DNA of 64,000 nucleotides from Dolomitihabitans soli (GCF_022213955.1 NZ_JAKNTW010000010.1:343335-407334), one strand, 5' to 3'; shown: positions 15,966 to 24,821, counted from the stretch's first letter. Program-made: numbers and translations. The notes: a model not told the origin generated them from the sequence alone.

Positions 15966-16025
15966 AGCAATAGAGACGATGGAGTATAAATGTAAGATTT
16001 TGAAGCATTGAGCATCTCTGTTGCT
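15966..16025. promoter_or_regulatory. long inverted repeat between the AraC and MFS genes
   Basis: AGCAATAGAGA (15966-15976) and TCTCTGTTGCT (16015-16025) are inverted copies matching at 10 of 11 positions, 38 bp apart. Between them lies AT-rich DNA with TATAAA (15985-15990). The position fits an operator for the AraC regulator controlling itself and the pump. Confidence 0.5.
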
Positions 16026-16111
16026 CATCCTACGGTCATGTGCCGGGGGAGAAGTGACCGCTTCCCCGGGGGGTGCCATCCCCCCTCTTGCCCTATCAGG
16101 AGTGCACGCAC

Positions 16112-17584
16112 ATGACCCACGACGCTCCACCGGCCCGGGGTTTGCGCTGGCGCGCGTTCGCCGTGCTCAGCGCCGTACAACTAATGATCATTATTGACTC
16201 CAGCATCGTGTACGTGGCGTTGCCGGCCATCCAGAACGATCTGGGCTTCTCTTCGGCGGGTCTGGCCTGGGTCGTGAACGCCTACATGATCGCCTTCGGC
16301 GGCCTGTTGCTGTTGTCCGGGCGGTTGGGCGACCTGATCGGCCGCAAGCGCATGTTCGTCATCGGCCTGCTCGTGTTCACCGCGGCCTCGCTACTGTGCG
16401 GGATGTCGGTGAGCCAGGAGATGCTGGTCGCCGCCCGGTTCGTTCAGGGAGCCGGCGGGGCGATGGCCTCGGCCGTGGTCATGGGCATCATCGTGACGAT
16501 CTTCCAGGAGCCACGTGAGATGGCCAAGGCGATCGGGGCGATCGGCTTCGTCGCGGCCGCCGGTGGCGCGATCGGCGGTACCGCCGGGGGCATTCTGGCC
16601 CAGGCCGCCGGTTGGCACTGGATCTTCTTCGTCAACGTACCCGTTGGACTCGTGGCCGCGGTGCTGGCCGTACGCCTGCTGGTCACCGATCGTGGGCTCG
16701 GTCTCGCCGCGGGGGCCGACGTCGCAGGCGCCTTTCTGGTCACCGCGGGCCTGATGGTCGGCGTCTACACCATCGTCAAGGTCGAGGAGCACGGCTGGGG
16801 ATCAGCGCACACGCTCGGCTTCGGCGCCCTGTCCATCATCCTGCTCGCGGGGTTCGCCGCCCGCCAGGCCAAGGCCAGGAGCCCGCTGATGCCGCTGCGC
16901 GTCTTCCGCTCGCGCAACCTGTCGGGCGCCAACCTCGTCCAGGTCCTGATGGTGGCGGGCATGTCCGGATTCCAGTTCCTCACCGTCTTGTACATGCAGC
17001 GGGTCCTGGGTTACGGCGCGGCCGAGACCAGCCTGGCGGGGCTCCCCATCGCGCTGGTGCTGGCGGTCGTCTCACTCGGCCTGTCCGCGCGGTTGAACAC
17101 ACGCTTCGGGCCGCGCGCCGTCCTGCTGACAGGTCTCACGCTCATCACGACGGCGCTCGCGTTGTTCACTCGCAGCCCGGTGGACGGCGGATACGCGCTG
17201 GACGTCCTGCCGTCGATGGTACTGCTCGGGGCGGGCGCCGGCCTGGCGATGCCCGCCGTAATCACCCTCGCCATGTCGGGCGTCCACCCCGGCGACGCCG
17301 GGCTCGCCTCCGGCCTGGCCGGAACAGGAGCGCAGGTCGGTGGCGCACTCGGCCTGGCAACCTTGGCCGCGCTGGCCTCGGGCCACACCGACGCTCTGGC
17401 CGCCGGCGGGCAGCACACCGTCTCGGCGCTGAACGCCGGCTATCACCTGGCATTCGGCGTCGGCGCCGGCCTCCTCGTCACCGCCGTCATCGTCGGGCTC
17501 ATCATGCTGCGCTCCGGGCCGGCGACGCCGGCGCAGGGCCCCGCCGCCGGTGAGCGTCCGGCCGCGAGCCCCGCCCATTCCTGA
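16112..17584 (+). CDS. MFS drug:H+ antiporter, DHA2 (EmrB/QacA-like) family
   Basis: Major facilitator of 490 residues with about 14 membrane helices. The start is ATG 16112 (MTHDAPPARG), with AGGAG 9 bases upstream. The first helix carries the DHA2 signature DSSIVYVALPAIQ; GGRLGDLIGRKR-like motif A follows the second helix, and the Gly-rich antiporter motif C region is near AIGGTAGGIL. Members export drugs, dyes or secreted metabolites using the proton gradient. The divergent AraC gene probably regulates it. Substrate unknown. Confidence 0.92.
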   Translation: MTHDAPPARGLRWRAFAVLSAVQLMIIIDSSIVYVALPAIQNDLGFSSAGLAWVVNAYMIAFGGLLLLSGRLGDLIGRKRMFVIGLLVFTAASLLCGMSVSQEMLVAARFVQGAGGAMASAVVMGIIVTIFQEPREMAKAIGAIGFVAAAGGAIGGTAGGILAQAAGWHWIFFVNVPVGLVAAVLAVRLLVTDRGLGLAAGADVAGAFLVTAGLMVGVYTIVKVEEHGWGSAHTLGFGALSIILLAGFAARQAKARSPLMPLRVFRSRNLSGANLVQVLMVAGMSGFQFLTVLYMQRVLGYGAAETSLAGLPIALVLAVVSLGLSARLNTRFGPRAVLLTGLTLITTALALFTRSPVDGGYALDVLPSMVLLGAGAGLAMPAVITLAMSGVHPGDAGLASGLAGTGAQVGGALGLATLAALASGHTDALAAGGQHTVSALNAGYHLAFGVGAGLLVTAVIVGLIMLRSGPATPAQGPAAGERPAASPAHS

Positions 17585-17610
17585 ACGACCGACCAAGAAG
17601 AGAAGAGTCC

Positions 17611-17760
17611 GTGATCAAGGTAGCGATCATCACCTCTGCTCGGCCTGTCAGAGCCCTCGGAGTGGATGACTTCAGCCTGCAGTGGCTCGCCGACCGGGTG
17701 CCCGACGTCGATCTACACGTCGACCAGCCGACGACGGGCGACCACCAGTGGTCGTCGGCC
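17611..17760 (+). pseudogene. possible remnant of an NADPH-dependent FMN reductase gene
   Basis: Starting at GTG 17611 the reading VIKVAIITSARPVRALG and the following QWLADRVPDVDLHVDQP resemble the first 40 residues of NADPH-dependent FMN reductases (KVAIIxGSTRPGR...). The resemblance then ends, and the frame runs into the LysE-type gene. The normal flavodoxin-like body is missing. I read it as a truncated gene; the match is short. Confidence 0.4.
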
Positions 17761-17792
17761 TGCACACTCGTCCTGTCCGAATGGGGGTGCGG

Positions 17793-17816
17793 GATAATGG
17801 CGGTGGGACGTACTAT
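17793..17816 (+). promoter_or_regulatory. possible promoter elements of the LysE-type gene
   Basis: TACTAT (17811-17816) lies 7 bases before the ATG at 17824, where a leaderless transcript would place its -10; GATAAT (17793-17798) is a second -10-like box. No good -35 is seen for either. This supports starting the exporter at 17824 rather than at the upstream in-frame GTG. Confidence 0.35.
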
Positions 17817-17823
17817 CTCCGGC

Positions 17824-18462
17824 ATGCCCGATCTCGCGACTCTTGCCCTCTTCTGCGTGGCTGCGCTGGCCCTGTTGCTGGTGCCCGGACCGGCGGTGGT
17901 CTATATCGTCACCCGGAGTGTGGCGCAGGGGCGAGGGGCCGGGCTGGTGTCGATGCTCGGGGTGCACGCCGGGTCGGTCGTGCACGTGGTGGCGGCGGCA
18001 CTGGGGATCAGCGCGCTGCTGGCGGCATCGTCGGTCGCCTTCACCATCGTGAAGTATCTCGGGGTCGCCTACCTGGTCTGGCTGGGCGTCCGGAAGCTGA
18101 TGGGCGCCTCGAAGGAGACCGAGGCCGCCGAGATGGTGCCCGCCTCCAGGAAGCGGCTGTTCTGGGAGGGGTTCGTGGTCAACGCGCTCAACCCGAAGAC
18201 GGCGCTCTTCTTCCTGGCGTTCCTCCCCCATTTCGTGGTGCCGGAGGCCGGGCCGGTGGCGCCGCAGATCGTGCTGCTCGGAATGCTGTTGATCGGGCTC
18301 GGGATGGCCACCGACGGCGCCTACGCCCTGCTCTCCTCGACGCTGGCGGGCGGGTTGAGGCGCTCGCCCAGGGCACGCCGCCGCCTCGATGTGGGCAGCG
18401 GCGTGATCTATCTGGGGATGGGAGCCGTCGCCGCCCTGTCGGGCGAGCCCGCCAAGGCGTGA
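17824..18462 (+). CDS. LysE/RhtB-family amino-acid exporter
   Basis: Membrane exporter of 212 residues with about six helices. It begins MPDLATLALFCVAALALLLV, carries the family motif PGPAVVYIVTRSVAQGR, and has NALNPKTALFFLAFLPHFV in the middle, both diagnostic for LysE/RhtB proteins that export amino acids or related metabolites. An open frame continues upstream through the reductase remnant, but ordinary family members start here. Stand-alone; the next gene is convergent. Confidence 0.88.
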   Translation: MPDLATLALFCVAALALLLVPGPAVVYIVTRSVAQGRGAGLVSMLGVHAGSVVHVVAAALGISALLAASSVAFTIVKYLGVAYLVWLGVRKLMGASKETEAAEMVPASRKRLFWEGFVVNALNPKTALFFLAFLPHFVVPEAGPVAPQIVLLGMLLIGLGMATDGAYALLSSTLAGGLRRSPRARRRLDVGSGVIYLGMGAVAALSGEPAKA

Positions 18463-18475
18463 CGATCGGCGGGGG

Positions 18476-20062
18476 TCAGGAGCCGGCGGCCAGCACGATG
18501 TCGCGGGCCCACCGGTAGTCGGCCTTGCCCGCGGGTGAGCGGACCATCTCGGCGACGAAGGCGTAGCTGCGGGGCACCTTGTAGCCGGATAACCGTTCGC
18601 GGCAGTGCGCGTCGAGTTCGTCGGCCGTGGGCGGCAGGCCGGGGCGGGGTTCGACGACGGCCGCCACCCTGCTCCCCCAGCGCTCGTCGGGAACCCCGGT
18701 GACCACCGCGTCGAAGACCGCCGGATGCCCCTTCAACACCGCCTCGACCTCCTCGGGGAACACCTTCTCGCCGCCGGTGTTGATGCAGCCCGAGCCCCGG
18801 CCGAAGACGGTCATCGTGCCGTCCTCCTCGACCGTGGCGAGGTCGCCGGTGAGCAGCCAGCGGGTGCCGGCCGCGTCGGTCACGAACGTCCGCTCCGTCT
18901 TGTCCGGGTCGTTGTAGTAGCCGAAGGCGATCCGGCCCGACTTGGCGACGATGCCCATGCCGCCGGAGCCGGGAATGACCGGCTTCAGCATCTCGTCCAG
19001 CACCACCAGGTTCGCGGCGGCGGTGGGCTGGTATCTCAGGCCCGACTCCGGCGAGGACCCGGCGACGCCCGAGGCCGTGTAGCCCGACTCGGTCGAGCCG
19101 AAGCTGTCCAGGATCATCGTGCCGGGCAGCAGTTCCTGGAGCCGGTCGCGCACGGTCCCGGTCAGGATGGCCCCGGTGGAGCTGATCACCACGAGTGACG
19201 ACAGGTCGTGGCCGCCGCGTGCGATCTCCTCGGCCAGCGGTCTGGCCATGGCGTCCCCGGTGATGTTCATCGTGATGACCTTCTCCCGCGAGACGGTCTG
19301 GAGCACGTCGACCGGGTCGAACTTACGCACGTAGACCATCGTGGCGCCCATCCAGAAGGCGATGAAGGTGGCCATCTGCGCCGCCCCGTGCATCAGCGGC
19401 GGCACCGCCATCATGATCACCGGCCCGGCCGCGAGCGCCGCCTCGATCACCTCCTCCGGCGTCTTGCGCGGCTCGCCGTACGGGTTGCCGCCGCCGAAGG
19501 CCATGAACAGGTCCTCGTTGCGCCACATCACGCCCTTCGGCATGCCGGTGGTGCCGCCGGTGTAGATGATGTAGAGGTCGTCGCCGGACCGCGCGGGGAA
19601 GCCGCGCGTCTCCGGCTGTCCCGCCAGCGCCTCCTCGTACGGCACGGCGCCCTCGACCGTCGTGACCCCGCCCACCGCGATCAGGTGGCGCAGCTCCGGA
19701 GCCAGCGGCGCGACCGAGGCCACCCGCTCGTCGAACTCCACGTCGAACAGCAGCGCCACGATGTCGGAGTCGTGGTAGAGGTAGAGCAGCTCGGACTCGA
19801 CGTAGCGGTAGTTGACGTTGACGGGCACCGCACGGATCTTGAGCACCGCCAGCATCCCGGCGACGTACTCGACGCCGTTGTAGAGATGGATGCCCACATG
19901 CTGGCCCTGCCGTACGCCTGCCTCGGTGAGGTGGTGTGCGAGCCGGTTCGCCGTCGCGTCGAGTTCGGCGTAGGTGACGCGGCGGCCGGCGCAGACGACG
20001 GCGACGCGGTCCCCGATCGCGTCGGCGAGACCCTCGAACAGGTCGGCGTGGTTGAACTCCAT
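18476..20062 (-). CDS. acyl-CoA ligase, FadD19-like
   Basis: ANL-superfamily acyl-CoA synthetase of 528 residues: activates a carboxylic acid with ATP and CoA. Visible motifs are the P-loop YIIYTGGTTGMPKG (about residue 165), the adenylate-binding SFGSTESGYTASG, TGDL, and the C-terminal catalytic Lys in the RSPAGKADYRW segment. AAGGAG lies 8 bases before the ATG. It is the last gene of a five-gene minus-strand unit with thiolase-like and DUF35 genes. That context, and similarity in style, suggest mycobacterial FadD19 (sterol side-chain CoA ligase); the substrate is inferred. Confidence 0.88.
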   Translation of the reverse strand: MEFNHADLFEGLADAIGDRVAVVCAGRRVTYAELDATANRLAHHLTEAGVRQGQHVGIHLYNGVEYVAGMLAVLKIRAVPVNVNYRYVESELLYLYHDSDIVALLFDVEFDERVASVAPLAPELRHLIAVGGVTTVEGAVPYEEALAGQPETRGFPARSGDDLYIIYTGGTTGMPKGVMWRNEDLFMAFGGGNPYGEPRKTPEEVIEAALAAGPVIMMAVPPLMHGAAQMATFIAFWMGATMVYVRKFDPVDVLQTVSREKVITMNITGDAMARPLAEEIARGGHDLSSLVVISSTGAILTGTVRDRLQELLPGTMILDSFGSTESGYTASGVAGSSPESGLRYQPTAAANLVVLDEMLKPVIPGSGGMGIVAKSGRIAFGYYNDPDKTERTFVTDAAGTRWLLTGDLATVEEDGTMTVFGRGSGCINTGGEKVFPEEVEAVLKGHPAVFDAVVTGVPDERWGSRVAAVVEPRPGLPPTADELDAHCRERLSGYKVPRSYAFVAEMVRSPAGKADYRWARDIVLAAGS

Positions 20063-20084
20063 CGGGGAGGCTCCTTCGGTCCGG

Positions 20085-21233
20085 TTAGGGCTTCTCGCTT
20101 CCGACGATCCACATGGCGAAGAACTGGGCGCCCCCGCCGTACGCGTGGCCGAGCGCGCGGCGTGCGCCGTCCACCTGGTGCTCGCCCGCCCTGCCCCTGA
20201 CCTGCAACGCGGCCTCGGCGAACCGGATCAGGCCGGAGGCGCCGATCGGGTTGGCGGACAGCACGCCGCCCGAGGCGTTCCACGGGATGTCGCCGTCGAG
20301 GGCGGTGGCCCCCGACTCGGTCAGCTTCCAGCCCTCGCCATCCGCGGCGAAGCCCAGGTTCTCCAGCCACATCGGCTCATACCAGGAGAAGGGCACGTAG
20401 ACTTCGGCGACGTCGAGCTCCCCGCGCGGGTCGGTGATGCCCGCCTGCCGGTAGACGTCGGCCGCGCAGTCCTTGCCCGCCTGCGGGCTCACCGTGTCGC
20501 GGCCGGCCCGGAAGATCGGCTCGGAGCGCATCGCCGTGCCGTGCACCCAGGCGGGCGTGCCGGTCACCGCCGCCTCCGAGCTGAGCACCATCGCGCACGC
20601 GCCGTCGGAGGACGGGCAGGTCTCCAGGTAGCGGATCGGCTCCCACAGCATCGGGGTCGCCTCCACCGTCTTCCGGTCGATGCCGGGGATCCGCAGGTGC
20701 GCGTAGGGGTTCTTCAGCGCGTTGAGCCGGTCCTTGACGGCGACGAGGGTGCCGATGTGCCCGGGGGCGCCGGTGCGGCGCATGTACTCGCGGATGTGCG
20801 GGGCGAAGTAGCCGCCCGCGCCGACGACCAGCGAGGCGCTGAACGGCACGTGGGTCGACAGGGCCCAGGTCGCGTTCGACTCGGACTGCTTCTCGAAGGC
20901 CACCACCAGCACCCGCTCGTGCACGCCGCCCTGGATCAGCGACGCGCCGACCAGCGCGGTGGACCCGCCGACGCTGCCCGCCGTGTGCACCCGCATCATC
21001 GGTTTGCCCGCCGCGCCGAGCGCGTCCGCGAGGTACGCCTCGGGCATCATCACGCCCTCGAACAGGTCGGGCGCCTTGCCGATCACCACGGCGTCGATGT
21101 CCGCGAAGGTCAGCCCGGCGTCCTGGAGCGCCCGCAGCGCCGCCTCCCGGACGAGCCCGGCGATCGAGACGTCCAACCGCCTGGTCTGATATTTCGTCTG
21201 ACCGACCCCGATGACCGCGCACCTGTTGCTCAT
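20085..21233 (-). CDS. SCP2-thiolase-like lipid-transfer protein, Ltp3-like
   Basis: Thiolase-superfamily protein of 382 residues (MSNRCAVIGVGQTKYQTRR). At the usual nucleophile position the sequence reads VHTAGSVGGST, with no cysteine, so ordinary thiolysis is unlikely. Some actinobacterial homologues that lack this Cys (Ltp2) act with a DUF35 partner as retro-aldolases in steroid side-chain degradation. The start overlaps the stop of the Ltp4-like gene by 4 bp (ATGA). Gene order Ltp3-Ltp4-DUF35 matches Rv3523-Rv3522-Rv3521 of M. tuberculosis, recalled from knowledge. Confidence 0.85.
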   Translation of the reverse strand: MSNRCAVIGVGQTKYQTRRLDVSIAGLVREAALRALQDAGLTFADIDAVVIGKAPDLFEGVMMPEAYLADALGAAGKPMMRVHTAGSVGGSTALVGASLIQGGVHERVLVVAFEKQSESNATWALSTHVPFSASLVVGAGGYFAPHIREYMRRTGAPGHIGTLVAVKDRLNALKNPYAHLRIPGIDRKTVEATPMLWEPIRYLETCPSSDGACAMVLSSEAAVTGTPAWVHGTAMRSEPIFRAGRDTVSPQAGKDCAADVYRQAGITDPRGELDVAEVYVPFSWYEPMWLENLGFAADGEGWKLTESGATALDGDIPWNASGGVLSANPIGASGLIRFAEAALQVRGRAGEHQVDGARRALGHAYGGGAQFFAMWIVGSEKP

Positions 21234-22252
21234 CGGGCCTCCATCACGGTGACGAGGTTGTGCTGCAGACAGGGCCCCGAGGTGGCGTGCCCGAGAGTAC
21301 GGCCGGCGCTGCCGTCCAGGATCCGGGCCGCCGCCTCGCCGATCCTGATCAGGCCGGTCGCCATCACCGGGTTGGCGGCCAGCGGCCCGCCGCTCGGGTT
21401 GACGATCGTGTCCGCGCCCAGATCGAGCGCGGCCCGCAGGATCGGCTCCTCGTGGCTGAACTGCGTGTGCAGCTCCGCCACGTCGAGGCGTCCCTTGCCC
21501 GAGCCCGCCACCCGCCCGGCGTCGGCGGTGGAGACGGACCGGGCGAGGTCCCGCATCCCCAGGTAGTGCGGTTCGATGCGGTGCGCGATCCCGCTGATCC
21601 AGGCGGGCCGCTCGCACAGCTCCCCGGCCAGGTCACCCGCCGCGAGCACGACCGCCGCCGCCCCGTCCGTGATCGGCGCGATGTCGTACGGCATGAGCGG
21701 CTCGACCTCGAACTCCCCGGCCATCGGCTCCGGCAGGTCCAGCGCGTGCGGGTTGGCCCGGCCGGCTGCGCGGCTGCGCCGTACGATCTCGTCGAGGGTG
21801 GTGCGGTCGGCGGCGAGCGCGGCCGCCTGGAGGGCGGCGAAGGAGACCTGGTCGAGGCCGAGCGGGGCGAGGTAGTAGGGGTCGAGCTGGAGGGTCATGA
21901 TCTCGCGCAGGTCGCCCTGTGAGGACTTGCCGAAGCCGTAGACCAGGGCGGAGTCGATGTCGCCGTGCTGGAGTCGCACCCACGCCTCGTACAGGGCCCA
22001 GGCGGCGTCCATCTCGACGTGGCTTTCGGAGATCGGCGGCCAGGCGCCGATCGCGTCGAGCGCGGAGACGAAGGAGAACGGCGCGCCCGCCAGGTAGTCG
22101 CAGCTCCCCGAGCAGGTGAAGCCGAAGGTCCGCAGGCCCGAGCGGGCGCGGATGTCGTTGATCAGCGGGCCGATCAGCTCGGGTTCGGTCAGCCCGGCGT
22201 CGTGCCCGGTGTGTGTGGTCTGGGCGAACGCCACCACCGCTACGTCACGCAT
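21230..22252 (-). CDS. thiolase-like lipid-transfer protein, Ltp4-like
   Basis: Thiolase-superfamily protein of 340 residues, shorter than true thiolases (about 390). The nucleophile region reads GFTCSGSCDYLAG, so a Cys is present, unlike its neighbour; the C-terminal thiolase Cys/Gly motif is degenerate (GPCLQHN). It lies 3 bp after the DUF35 gene and overlaps the Ltp3-like gene by 4 bp, so the three proteins are probably made in equal amounts and form a complex. Likely role: carbon-carbon bond cleavage in beta-oxidation of a sterol-type or branched side chain. Confidence 0.82.
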   Translation of the reverse strand: MRDVAVVAFAQTTHTGHDAGLTEPELIGPLINDIRARSGLRTFGFTCSGSCDYLAGAPFSFVSALDAIGAWPPISESHVEMDAAWALYEAWVRLQHGDIDSALVYGFGKSSQGDLREIMTLQLDPYYLAPLGLDQVSFAALQAAALAADRTTLDEIVRRSRAAGRANPHALDLPEPMAGEFEVEPLMPYDIAPITDGAAAVVLAAGDLAGELCERPAWISGIAHRIEPHYLGMRDLARSVSTADAGRVAGSGKGRLDVAELHTQFSHEEPILRAALDLGADTIVNPSGGPLAANPVMATGLIRIGEAAARILDGSAGRTLGHATSGPCLQHNLVTVMEAR

Positions 22253-22255
22253 CGG

Positions 22256-23137
22256 CTACAGCTCCACGTCCGGTTCGCCGGTGGGGGCGAACCACTTGAT
22301 GTTGGCCATCGACGCCGTCCGTTCCGCCTCGGGCACCCACACGGCCCGCACCCGCATGCCCTGCCGTACCTCGTGTGCGGGCACCCCGCCGACCAGGGCG
22401 ATCATCGGCACGTCGGCGCCGTCGAGCAGGATGTAGGCCGAGACGAAGGGGACCTCGGGGGCGCGCGGGTCGGGCAGGTTGTTGATCGCGAAGGTGGTGA
22501 TCGTGCCGGTGTCGGGGAGCTCGACCTCCTCGGTGATCGGGGTGCCGCACTGCGGGCAGGCGCTCCGGAACGGCACGTAGACCGCGTGGCAGGAGTCGCA
22601 GCGCCCGCCGAGGAGGATGCCGTCGCGCACCTTCGCCAGGAAACGGGAGAGCGCCTCGCCCGGCTGGATCTGGTAGGTCAGGCGGATCGGCGCGACCATC
22701 CCGGTGACCTCCGGCACGAAGCTCTCGATGTCGGTGATGTGCCCGGCCCGTTCGGCCCGCCAGCGGGGCCGGACGCGCAGTCCCGGGCGCATGGCCTTGG
22801 CCGAGCCCGCGTCCACCGCGTGGACCAGCGCGGTGTCGGCGCCGTCCAGCCTGATCAGCGCCCAGGCGAACGGCGTGGCCAGCGGATGGCCGGGGCGCGG
22901 TGTGCCCACCCAGGCCCAGCTCTCGACCGTGCCCGCCGGGCCGACCGGGACCCACTCGCCGGTGACCGGCTCGCCCGTCGCCGGATCGTACTCCAGCGGC
23001 GGCACCAGCACCCTGCCCTGCGCGGTCCGGACCCCGACGAGCCGGGCGTCGCGCAACTCGGTGAGGAAGCGCCCGATCACCGGGCCCGTCGTCCTGGTGT
23101 AGCCGCCGGGGAATTCGAGGACGTGCTCAGATCGCAC
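22256..23137 (-). CDS. DUF35 OB-fold / zinc-ribbon protein, two-domain (Rv3521-like)
   Basis: Protein of 293 residues with two DUF35-like halves. The second half has the rubredoxin-like zinc ribbon (GRCDSCHAVYVPFRSACPQCG, four Cys, about residues 175-195) followed by an OB-fold (TGTITTFAINNLPDPRAP); the first half has the OB-fold (GTVESWAWVGTPRPG) without a clear ribbon. DUF35 proteins are obligate partners of SCP2-thiolase-like enzymes. Its start overlaps the end of the upstream acyl-CoA ligase by 11 bp and the Ltp4-like gene follows after 3 bp. Confidence 0.85.
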   Translation of the reverse strand: MRSEHVLEFPGGYTRTTGPVIGRFLTELRDARLVGVRTAQGRVLVPPLEYDPATGEPVTGEWVPVGPAGTVESWAWVGTPRPGHPLATPFAWALIRLDGADTALVHAVDAGSAKAMRPGLRVRPRWRAERAGHITDIESFVPEVTGMVAPIRLTYQIQPGEALSRFLAKVRDGILLGGRCDSCHAVYVPFRSACPQCGTPITEEVELPDTGTITTFAINNLPDPRAPEVPFVSAYILLDGADVPMIALVGGVPAHEVRQGMRVRAVWVPEAERTASMANIKWFAPTGEPDVEL

Positions 23138-24671
23138 GGTCGTGGCCCTCCCAGTAGGGATCGCGCAGCTTGCGTTTCAGCAGCTTGCCGTTGGGTTCGC
23201 GGGGCATCTCCGCGATGAAGTCGACCGACTTGGGCCACTTCATGCCGGCGAGCCTGCCGCGCAGCGAGCCGAGGATCTCCTCGGCCAGCTCGGGTCCGGG
23301 TCGATGGCCCGGGGCGGGTTCGATGACGGCCTTGATCTGCTCGCCCCACTCCTCGTCGGGGATGCCGAAGACGGCCACGTCGGCCACCTTGGGGTGGACC
23401 ATCAGCTCGTTCTCGATCTCGGCGGGGTAGATGTTGGTCCCGCCGGAGATGATCATGTCGGCCTTGCGGTCGCAGAGGAACAGGTAGCCGTCGGCGTCGA
23501 GGTAGCCGATGTCGCCGACGGTGAAGTGGTCCTTGAGCCGGTTCGCCTCGGTCTTGGCGCGGTCGCCCTTGTACTCGAAGGCGACCCCGGCCATCTTCAT
23601 GTAGATCGTGCCGGGGGTCCCCACCGGGACGGGCCGGTGGTCGTCGTCCACGATGAGCAGCTCGCTGATCGGCCAGGCGGTGCCGACCGTGCCGGGATGC
23701 GACCGCCAGCCCTCAGGCGTCGCGAGGGTGCCGCCGCCCTCGGTGGCCGCGTAGTACTCGTAGATGCAGTCGCCCCACCATTCGAGCATCGCCCACTTCA
23801 CCGGGACGGGGCAGGGCGCGGCGGCGTGGATCATCCACCTAAGCGACGATAAATCGTATTTTGTGCGGATCTCGTCTGGGAGGGAGAGGAGGCGTTTGAA
23901 GTGAGTCGGCACCATATGGGAGTTAGTGACCCGGTACCGCTCGCAGAGCCGCAGCGTCTCCTCCGCGTCCCACCTGTCCATGTAGACCAGTGTGTGACCC
24001 ATGTGCAGCGCCGTTCCGCCGAACTGGGTGACCGCCGTGTGATAGCTCGGCGAGGTGACCAGGTGCGCGTTGGGCCGGCCCGGGGTGATGCCGAAGAGGC
24101 TGGGCAGGAAGGCCATCAGTTCGGCGGCGTCGTCGGGGTCCAGGCCGCTCAACGGCCGCCGCACCCCCTTGGGCCGGCCGGTGGTCCCCGAGGTGTAGTG
24201 CATGGCGGTGCCCGCCGTACGGGCCTCGGGGGGGTCGGCGGGTCGGCCGTCGGTGAGGTCGGCGACCGGCCGGAAGCCGTCGATGTCGCCGAAGGCGAAG
24301 CGGCGGTGGGGTTCGATGGCGCGGGCTCCGCGGGCGCCTTCCCCGGCGAAGCGCTCGTGCACGAAGAACGCCCTGGCCTCGCTGTCCGCCACGATGTACT
24401 CGATCTCCGGGCCGGTCAGGTGCCAGTTGACCGGCGTGTAGTACCAGCCGGCCTGTAACGCGGCGAGGTAGAGGACCAGCCCGTCCACCCCGTTGGGGGC
24501 CAGCCCGCAGATGCCGTCCCCCGGCCGCAGTCCCAGCTCCCTGAGCCCGTGGACCAGCCGGTTCGCCCGCGCGAGCAGGTCTCCCGCCCGGTGCTCGGTG
24601 CCGTCCGGATCGACGGCGGCGATCCATCCGGGGTCCGCCTGCGCCAGCCGCCAGAAACCGAGCGTGCCCAT
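23127..24671 (-). CDS. acyl-CoA synthetase (FadD family)
   Basis: ANL-superfamily acyl-CoA ligase of 514 residues, first gene of the lipid operon. The start is ATG 24671 (MGTLGFWRLAQADPG), with GGGAG 6 bases upstream; an earlier in-frame start would overlap the operator region. Motifs: MHYTSGTTGRPKGVRR (P-loop), [28 protein letters not shown] and the C-terminal catalytic Lys of EPNGKLLKRKLR. It differs from the FadD19-like enzyme in the same unit but resembles the ligase at 52208. It may accept another intermediate of the same pathway. Confidence 0.88.
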   Translation of the reverse strand: MGTLGFWRLAQADPGWIAAVDPDGTEHRAGDLLARANRLVHGLRELGLRPGDGICGLAPNGVDGLVLYLAALQAGWYYTPVNWHLTGPEIEYIVADSEARAFFVHERFAGEGARGARAIEPHRRFAFGDIDGFRPVADLTDGRPADPPEARTAGTAMHYTSGTTGRPKGVRRPLSGLDPDDAAELMAFLPSLFGITPGRPNAHLVTSPSYHTAVTQFGGTALHMGHTLVYMDRWDAEETLRLCERYRVTNSHMVPTHFKRLLSLPDEIRTKYDLSSLRWMIHAAAPCPVPVKWAMLEWWGDCIYEYYAATEGGGTLATPEGWRSHPGTVGTAWPISELLIVDDDHRPVPVGTPGTIYMKMAGVAFEYKGDRAKTEANRLKDHFTVGDIGYLDADGYLFLCDRKADMIISGGTNIYPAEIENELMVHPKVADVAVFGIPDEEWGEQIKAVIEPAPGHRPGPELAEEILGSLRGRLAGMKWPKSVDFIAEMPREPNGKLLKRKLRDPYWEGHDRAI

Positions 24672-24752
24672 CCGGAACTCCCTTGTCCGGTTCGTCCGCG
24701 AGGCTTCGGAGCGCCTTTCCCCGGCGGGGGCCCTGGCGGTACCGGAGGATGC

Positions 24753-24771
24753 GAACAAGAATCTGTTCTAG
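24753..24771. promoter_or_regulatory. inverted repeat upstream of the fadD-led lipid operon
   Basis: GAACA (24753-24757) and TGTTC (24764-24768) form an inverted repeat with a 6-bp spacer, 82 bp upstream of the fadD start. Read on the minus strand, TAGAACAGATTCTT (24770-24757) departs at two positions from the KstR consensus TNNAACNNGTTNNA. A TetR-type operator is plausible; the assignment to a KstR homologue is speculative. Confidence 0.35.
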
Positions 24772-24807
24772 TACGCAGCGGCAGACTAACCCGGGGCGAC
24801 TATACCG

Positions 24808-24821
24808 AGCAAGCGCTTGAT
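24808..24821. promoter_or_regulatory. KstR2-type operator box 1
   Basis: AGCAAGCGCTTGAT matches the published KstR2 motif AnCAAGnnCTTGnT at every fixed position and contains the 10-bp palindrome CAAGCGCTTG. It lies between the fadD-led operon and the divergent enoyl-CoA hydratase gene. KstR2 is a TetR-type repressor of sterol-ring catabolism in mycobacteria and rhodococci; no such gene is in this window. Confidence 0.55.

Noticed and set aside
16112..18462. Antibiotic biosynthesis cluster around the efflux pump
   Set aside because: Only a regulator, a pump and an exporter are present; there is no core biosynthetic gene. The FAD monooxygenase at 56684 is far away and has no polyketide or peptide synthase nearby.
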